Positions 6,601 to 9,225 of a stretch of DNA of 9,225 nt are shown one piece after another. The notes under the pieces are model-generated. The model saw nothing but the letters and a program-made list of their open reading frames with translations, ran no database searches and had not been told where the DNA came from. The position numbers were made by a program, and so were the translations under genes. The stretch comes from Pseudomonadota bacterium (lineage in GTDB: Bacteria > Pseudomonadota > Gammaproteobacteria > Xanthomonadales > Rhodanobacteraceae), in assembly GCA_021783385.1 (NCBI GenBank), contig JAJXTX010000009.1, positions 14,942-24,166 on the forward strand. The letters run 5' to 3'. Every line of letters begins with the position of its first letter. The first letter of the stretch is position 1.

Positions 6601-9225
6601 GCTGATCGCCTCCGGCAGCGAGGCCAGCCTGCTCGACCGCCCCGGCGGCATCTTCGTGCGGCCGGCGCAGCAGCTGTCCAGCGAGGACCGCATGGTGGTG
6701 CAGGCGAGCGCGCGAATCGTGCTGTCCGACCATCGCGGCAGCCTGGCCGAGCAGCTCGACCGGCGCCGGGTGGAAACACCTACCGCGCGCTTCGAACCGA
6801 GCAAGCCGCGCCGCGCCGCCGCAGCGGCCGAAGCGCCGATCGGACGCACCGCGCTGCCGGCCACGTTGCAGCTGGGCAACCCGCACGGCGGCTTCAGCGC
6901 CGACGGCCGCGAGTACGTGATCGTGCTGGGCGCCGGCGACACCACGCCGGCGCCGTGGTGCAACGTGCTGGCCAATCCGCATTTCGGCACGGTGCTGTCC
7001 GAGAGCGGCAGCGCCTACAGCTGGGGCGAGAACGCGCACGAGTTCCGGCTCACGCCGTGGCACAACGACCCGGTCGGCGACGGCAGCGGCGAGGCGCTGT
7101 ACCTGCGCGACGAGGAAACCGGCCAGGTCTGGTCGCCCACGTCGCTGCCCGCCTGCGGCAGCGGCGAATATGTCACCCGCCACGGCTTCGGCTACAGCGT
7201 GTTCGAGCACGTCGAGGACGGCATCCGCTCCGAGCTGTGGGTGTACGTGGCGCTGGACGCGTCGGTGAAGTTCTCGGTGCTGAAGCTGCGCAACGGCAGC
7301 GGTCGGCCACGCCGGATCAGCGCCACCGGTTACGTCGAGTGGCTGCTCGGCGACCTGCGCGAGAAGACCGCGATGCACGTGGTGACCGAGTCGGACCCGG
7401 CCAGCGGCGCGCTGTTCGCCCGCAACTCGTACAACACCGAGTTCCCCAACCGGGTGGCGTTTTTCGACGTCGACGATCCCGCGCGCAGCATCGCCGGCGA
7501 CCGCAGCGAATTCCTCGGCCGCAACGGCAGCACGCGGGCACCGGCCGCGCTGGGGCGGGCGCAGCTGTCCGGCCGGCTCGGCGCGGGGCTGGACCCATGC
7601 GCCGCGCAGCAGGTCAGCCTGAACCTGGACGCGGGCGAGCAGCGCGAGGTGATCTTCCGGCTTGGCCTGGGCCGCGACGCGGCCGACGCCAGCGCGCTGG
7701 TGCAGCGCTTCCGCCGCAGCGGCGCCGCCGCCGAGGCACTGGCGCAGGTGCGCGCGCACTGGCGGCGCACGCTGGGTGCGGTGCAGGTACGCACGCCGGA
7801 GCCGGCGCTGGACGTGCTGGCCAACGGCTGGCTGCTTTACCAGACCATTGCCTGCCGCATCTGGGCACGCAGCGGCTACTACCAGTCCGGCGGCGCGTTC
7901 GGCTTCCGCGACCAGCTGCAGGATTCGATGGCGCTGCTGCATGCGGCGCCGGAGCTGGCGCGCAGCCAGCTGCTGCTGTGCGCGGCGCACCAGTTTCCGG
8001 CCGGCGACGTGCAGCACTGGTGGCATCCGCCGCAGAACCGCGGCGTGCGCACGCAGTGCTCGGACGACTACCTGTGGCTGCCGCTGGCCACCAGTCGCTA
8101 CGTGCTGGCCACCGCCGACCGCGGCGTGCTGGATGAAAGCGTGGGCTACATCGAAGGCCGTCCGCTGCACCCGGACGAGGAATCCTATTACGACCTGCCG
8201 CTGCCCTCGGGTCTGCACGAACCGCTTTATCAGCACTGCGTGCGGGCGATCGAGCACAGCCTGCGGCGCGGCGCCCATGGCCTGCCGCTGATCGGCAGCG
8301 GCGACTGGAACGACGGCATGAACCGGGTCGGCGAAGCCGGCCGCGGTGAGAGCATCTGGCTGGGCTTCTTCAGCTGCGAGGTGCTGACGCGCTTCGCCGA
8401 GGTGGCGCGGCTGCACGCTGACTTCGGCTTCGCGCAGCGCTGCGAAGCCGAAGTCGCCAAGCTGCGCGAAGCACTGCAGCAGCACGGCTGGGACGGCGCC
8501 TGGTATCGCCGCGCCTACTTCGACGACGGCACGCCGCTGGGCTCGGCCGGCAACGACGAATGCCGCATCGACTCGATCGCGCAGAGCTGGTCGGTGCTCT
8601 CCGGCGCGGCGCCGCCGGAGCGCCAGCGGCAGGCGATGGACTCGCTCGACCGCCATCTGGTGCGACGCGAGGCGGGGCTGGTGCAGCTGCTCGATCCGCC
8701 GTTCGACCGTTCCGCCGTCGATCCCGGCTACATCAAGGGCTACGTGCCCGGCGTGCGCGAGAACGGCGGCCAGTACACGCATGCGGCGATCTGGGCCACG
8801 ATGGCGTTCGCCGAGCTCGGCGACAGCGCGCGCGCATGGGAGCTGCTGCGCATGATCAATCCGGTCAGCCACGGCCTCGACGCGGCGCAGATGGACGTCT
8901 ACAAGGTCGAGCCCTACGTGGTCAGCGCCGACGTCTACGCAGTGCCGCCGCATGTCGGCCGCGGTGGCTGGAGCTGGTACACCGGCTCGGCCGGCTGGAT
9001 GTACCGGCTGATCTTGGAATCGCTGCTCGGTCTGCGGCTGGAAGCCGGCCGACTGCGCTTCGCGCCGGTGCTGCCGCCGGAGTGGGACGGCTTCTCGCTC
9101 GACTACCGCCACCGCGACACGCTGTACCACATCACCCTGCGGCAAAGCCCCGCCGGCACCGTCAGCACGCTGTGGCTGGACGACGTGGCGCAGCCGGACG
9201 GCTGGCTGGCGCTGGTCGATGACGG
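629..9225 (+). CDS. ndvB: Cyclic beta-1,2-glucan synthase, NdvB/ChvB/Cgs type (GT84-GH189-GH94; 3' end cut by the window edge)
   Basis: This inner-membrane enzyme builds cyclic beta-1,2-glucan from UDP-glucose. The frame is open from TTG 629 to the edge (2,865 codons, no stop). Brucella Cgs and Agrobacterium ChvB are about 2,820-2,870 residues, so little is missing. Residue numbers count TTG as 1. Six predicted membrane helices lie near 422-442, 452-474, 833-848, 852-872, 956-973 and 976-991. The GT84 domain (about 490-800) has DTD (D640, D642), HDLVEG (D754) and RRHRW (R785-W789), the D,D,D,R/QxxRW signature of processive glycosyltransferases. The middle glycoamylase-like domain (about 1020-1580), called GH189 and assigned to ring closure, carries HRTSPTNIG (1055-1063), SWTGSMFEYLMP (1378-1389), ESGYN (1427-1431) and HHQGM (1521-1525). 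E1385 and E1427 are candidate acidic residues, by inference. GH94-type beta-sandwich modules begin near 1600 and 2076, joined by an Ala/Pro/Arg-rich linker near 2060-2078. The GH94 barrel, which trims chain length by phosphorolysis, has GFRDQLQD (2425-2432), GDWNDGM (2558-2564), ENGGQYTH (2711-2718) and WYTGSAGW (2783-2790). I see no frameshift or missing key motif. The symbol ndvB follows homologues; cgs or chvB would be equivalent. Confidence 0.96.
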   Translation, partial: MDIGSTLDQLKLRRLQAFRRRRAAARGKPEQEPALRSELFSAEQMEQHGHTLASQHRLSARASGNPLLARLADNEAVLIHACERLTVATRLKRRITPAAEWLLDNFYLIEEQIRIARRHLPQGYSRELPRLENGPSAGLPRVYDIALEIISHGDGRVGTGSLGRFVSAYQTVSPLKLGELWAIPIMLRLALIENLRRVAARVMADWRARGKAARWADAMTATAERDPKSVVLVVADMARSNPPMSGPFVAEMARRLQGQSPALALPLSWIEQRLAESGQSIAHLVQLEAQQQAASQVSISNSIASLRALSAIDWRDFVEHTSLVEQRLREDPAGVYAAMDFATRDHYRHVVEALARTHRLAEPAVADAVIELCRRHAAAATALPQHVGFYLIDAGRRALEQHLGVRPGAVETLRRLFDRAPLPIYLGLLALLTFAFARPLILEAAHAGLSPWALAGVAIPAIILASQLGLSLLNWLATLTVSPQRLPRMDYSDGIPAAARTLVAIPSLFASAQDIEDLMEALEVRFLGNRDEHLHFALLTDFTDAATQTLPGDEALLQLAQRRIEALNTRYASAHTDRFFLLHRPRRWNATEQCWMGHERKRGKLADLNALLRGHGAEHFMRIVGDLAALPPVRYVITLDTDTELPRDAAQEFVGALDHPLNRAVYDPARGRVVSGYGILQPRVGISLPSTARSRYAQLYGSDAGIDPYTQMVSDVYQDVFHEGSFIGKGIYDVDAFELSLHDRFPPNRILSHDLVEGCHARAGLLSDVQLYEEYPARYSADVRRRHRWIRGDWQLLPWLLPWAPTAREGWRRNALTALSRWKILDNLRRSLVPTSLLLLLITGWLRLPTALSWMLAVLAMVLIPPLLAALLDLVQKPPEVQLDQHLRGAVRAAGQHLARMALALAWLPHEAQYSLDAIVRTLWRIAVSQRRLLQWQTSSEVQRHSSNAPAALWRLMWIGPLLALLLGAALAWQRPLVLLLAAPLLLLWLLSPGIAWWISQPRVPRAFAPTAAQLGFLRALARRTWAFFDTHVGAADHWLPPDNLQEQPAPVLAHRTSPTNIGLALLANLAGHDFGYLGSGRLLERTRQTLASMQALPRHRGHFYNWYDTQTLQPLAPLYVSAVDSGNLAGHLLTLRPGLLALLDEPVFQPRVLQGLLDTLGVLRESLGDAHAGALQPLRQLLQAALAAPPTAPSAALALLRRVHALAQVLGATLAAEPDSEAAFWLDALLAQCAELQDEAAAFQLDPPPDGDAGFSGIPTLLQLARIEPLCWPAGAGAEAVRERARERIGQLEQLADQAGELALMDYRFLYDSARDLLAIGYNVEERRLDASYYDLLASEARLASFVAIAQGQLPQENWFSLGRLLTTSGGEPVLLSWTGSMFEYLMPMLVMPSYEGTLLDQSCRAAVARQIEYGNQLSVPWGVSESGYNMLDAHFTYQYRAFGVPGLGLKRGLGDDVVIAPYASALALMVAPAEATRNLQRLAQLGAQGRFGLYEAIDYTPARLPLGQSSALVRSFMVHHQGMSLLALNHALLGQPMPRRFESDPQFQATSLLLQERIPRTAAEYLHASGFPDMDGDARVPETRLRVFGDPDRPRPAVQLLSNGSYHVMLSSAGGGYSRCRELAVTRWQEDITRDHWGMFCYLRDVASGAYWSTAYQPTRKKTEQFEAIFSDARAEFRVREREFDAHTEIVVSPEDDIELRRTRITNRGRTRRTIELTSYAEVVLAPPLADALHPAFSKLFVQTELVPELQAIVCSRRPRAQHEAVPWMCHLLAVHNADIDEISYETDRARFIGRGRSTAWPQALDLEQTRLTGSAGSVLDPIVAIRCRITLEPEQSATVDLVTGMADSRSGCLQLIGKYRDRHLADRVFDLAWTHSQVMLRQLNATLADAQLYEHMATAIIYPNANLRADTGILLNNRRGQSGLWGQSISGDLPIVLLQIADPARIELVRQLVQAHAYWRLKGLAVDLVIWNEDRAGYRQELQDQIMGLIASGSEASLLDRPGGIFVRPAQQLSSEDRMVVQASARIVLSDHRGSLAEQLDRRRVETPTARFEPSKPRRAAAAAEAPIGRTALPATLQLGNPHGGFSADGREYVIVLGAGDTTPAPWCNVLANPHFGTVLSESGSAYSWGENAHEFRLTPWHNDPVGDGSGEALYLRDEETGQVWSPTSLPACGSGEYVTRHGFGYSVFEHVEDGIRSELWVYVALDASVKFSVLKLRNGSGRPRRISATGYVEWLLGDLREKTAMHVVTESDPASGALFARNSYNTEFPNRVAFFDVDDPARSIAGDRSEFLGRNGSTRAPAALGRAQLSGRLGAGLDPCAAQQVSLNLDAGEQREVIFRLGLGRDAADASALVQRFRRSGAAAEALAQVRAHWRRTLGAVQVRTPEPALDVLANGWLLYQTIACRIWARSGYYQSGGAFGFRDQLQDSMALLHAAPELARSQLLLCAAHQFPAGDVQHWWHPPQNRGVRTQCSDDYLWLPLATSRYVLATADRGVLDESVGYIEGRPLHPDEESYYDLPLPSGLHEPLYQHCVRAIEHSLRRGAHGLPLIGSGDWNDGMNRVGEAGRGESIWLGFFSCEVLTRFAEVARLHADFGFAQRCEAEVAKLREALQQHGWDGAWYRRAYFDDGTPLGSAGNDECRIDSIAQSWSVLSGAAPPERQRQAMDSLDRHLVRREAGLVQLLDPPFDRSAVDPGYIKGYVPGVRENGGQYTHAAIWATMAFAELGDSARAWELLRMINPVSHGLDAAQMDVYKVEPYVVSADVYAVPPHVGRGGWSWYTGSAGWMYRLILESLLGLRLEAGRLRFAPVLPPEWDGFSLDYRHRDTLYHITLRQSPAGTVSTLWLDDVAQPDGWLALVDD

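Noticed and set aside
4327..8136. A 1,269-codon plus-strand open frame inside the synthase
   Set aside because: It is a +1/+2 shadow of the real gene with an Arg/Ala/Gly-rich, unstructured product. The true frame is continuous through the whole stretch, so there is no frameshift to explain.
5162..9145. A 1,327-codon open frame on the minus strand, opposite the glucan synthase
   Set aside because: The product is rich in Gln, Arg, His, Ala and Val with no recognisable domain. It lies wholly antisense to the GH189/GH94 coding region, whose plus-strand translation has clear family motifs. Long antisense frames are expected when codon third positions are almost all G or C.

Overview
The window is very GC-rich and almost fully coding. 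It holds two genes that point away from each other across a 167-bp gap. A small partial GNAT acetyltransferase gene runs leftward off the left edge (complement of 1-461). One very large gene runs rightward from 629 through the right edge. It stays in a single uninterrupted reading frame for 2,865 codons, and its stop codon is not in the window.

The large gene encodes a cyclic beta-1,2-glucan synthase of the NdvB/ChvB/Cgs type. In order it shows: a cytosolic N-terminal region; a membrane-embedded GT84 glucosyltransferase with D,D,D and R/QxxRW motifs and six predicted membrane helices; a middle glycoamylase-like (GH189-type) cyclisation domain; two GH94-type beta-sandwich modules; and a C-terminal GH94 phosphorylase barrel with its phosphate-site and DWND motifs intact. 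This arrangement lets one polypeptide start, lengthen, trim and close cyclic beta-1,2-glucans from UDP-glucose. Such glucans are then exported to the periplasm, where they serve in osmotic adaptation and, in some bacteria, host interaction.

The composition, the Gram-negative envelope function and the style of the proteins suggest a high-GC proteobacterium. A Xanthomonadales/Rhodanobacteraceae-like gammaproteobacterium is my best guess, but the sequence alone does not prove it. The acetyltransferase shows no functional link to glucan synthesis.

I see no RNA genes, mobile elements, CRISPR arrays or strong repeats. Many other long open frames lie on both strands inside the synthase gene. They are by-products of GC-biased third codon positions and encode Ala/Arg/Gly/Pro-rich or Gln/Arg/His-rich nonsense. 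I found no new biological system. The points worth checking are the TTG start, the duplicated GH94-type modules, and the presence of a complete Cgs-type enzyme in this lineage.
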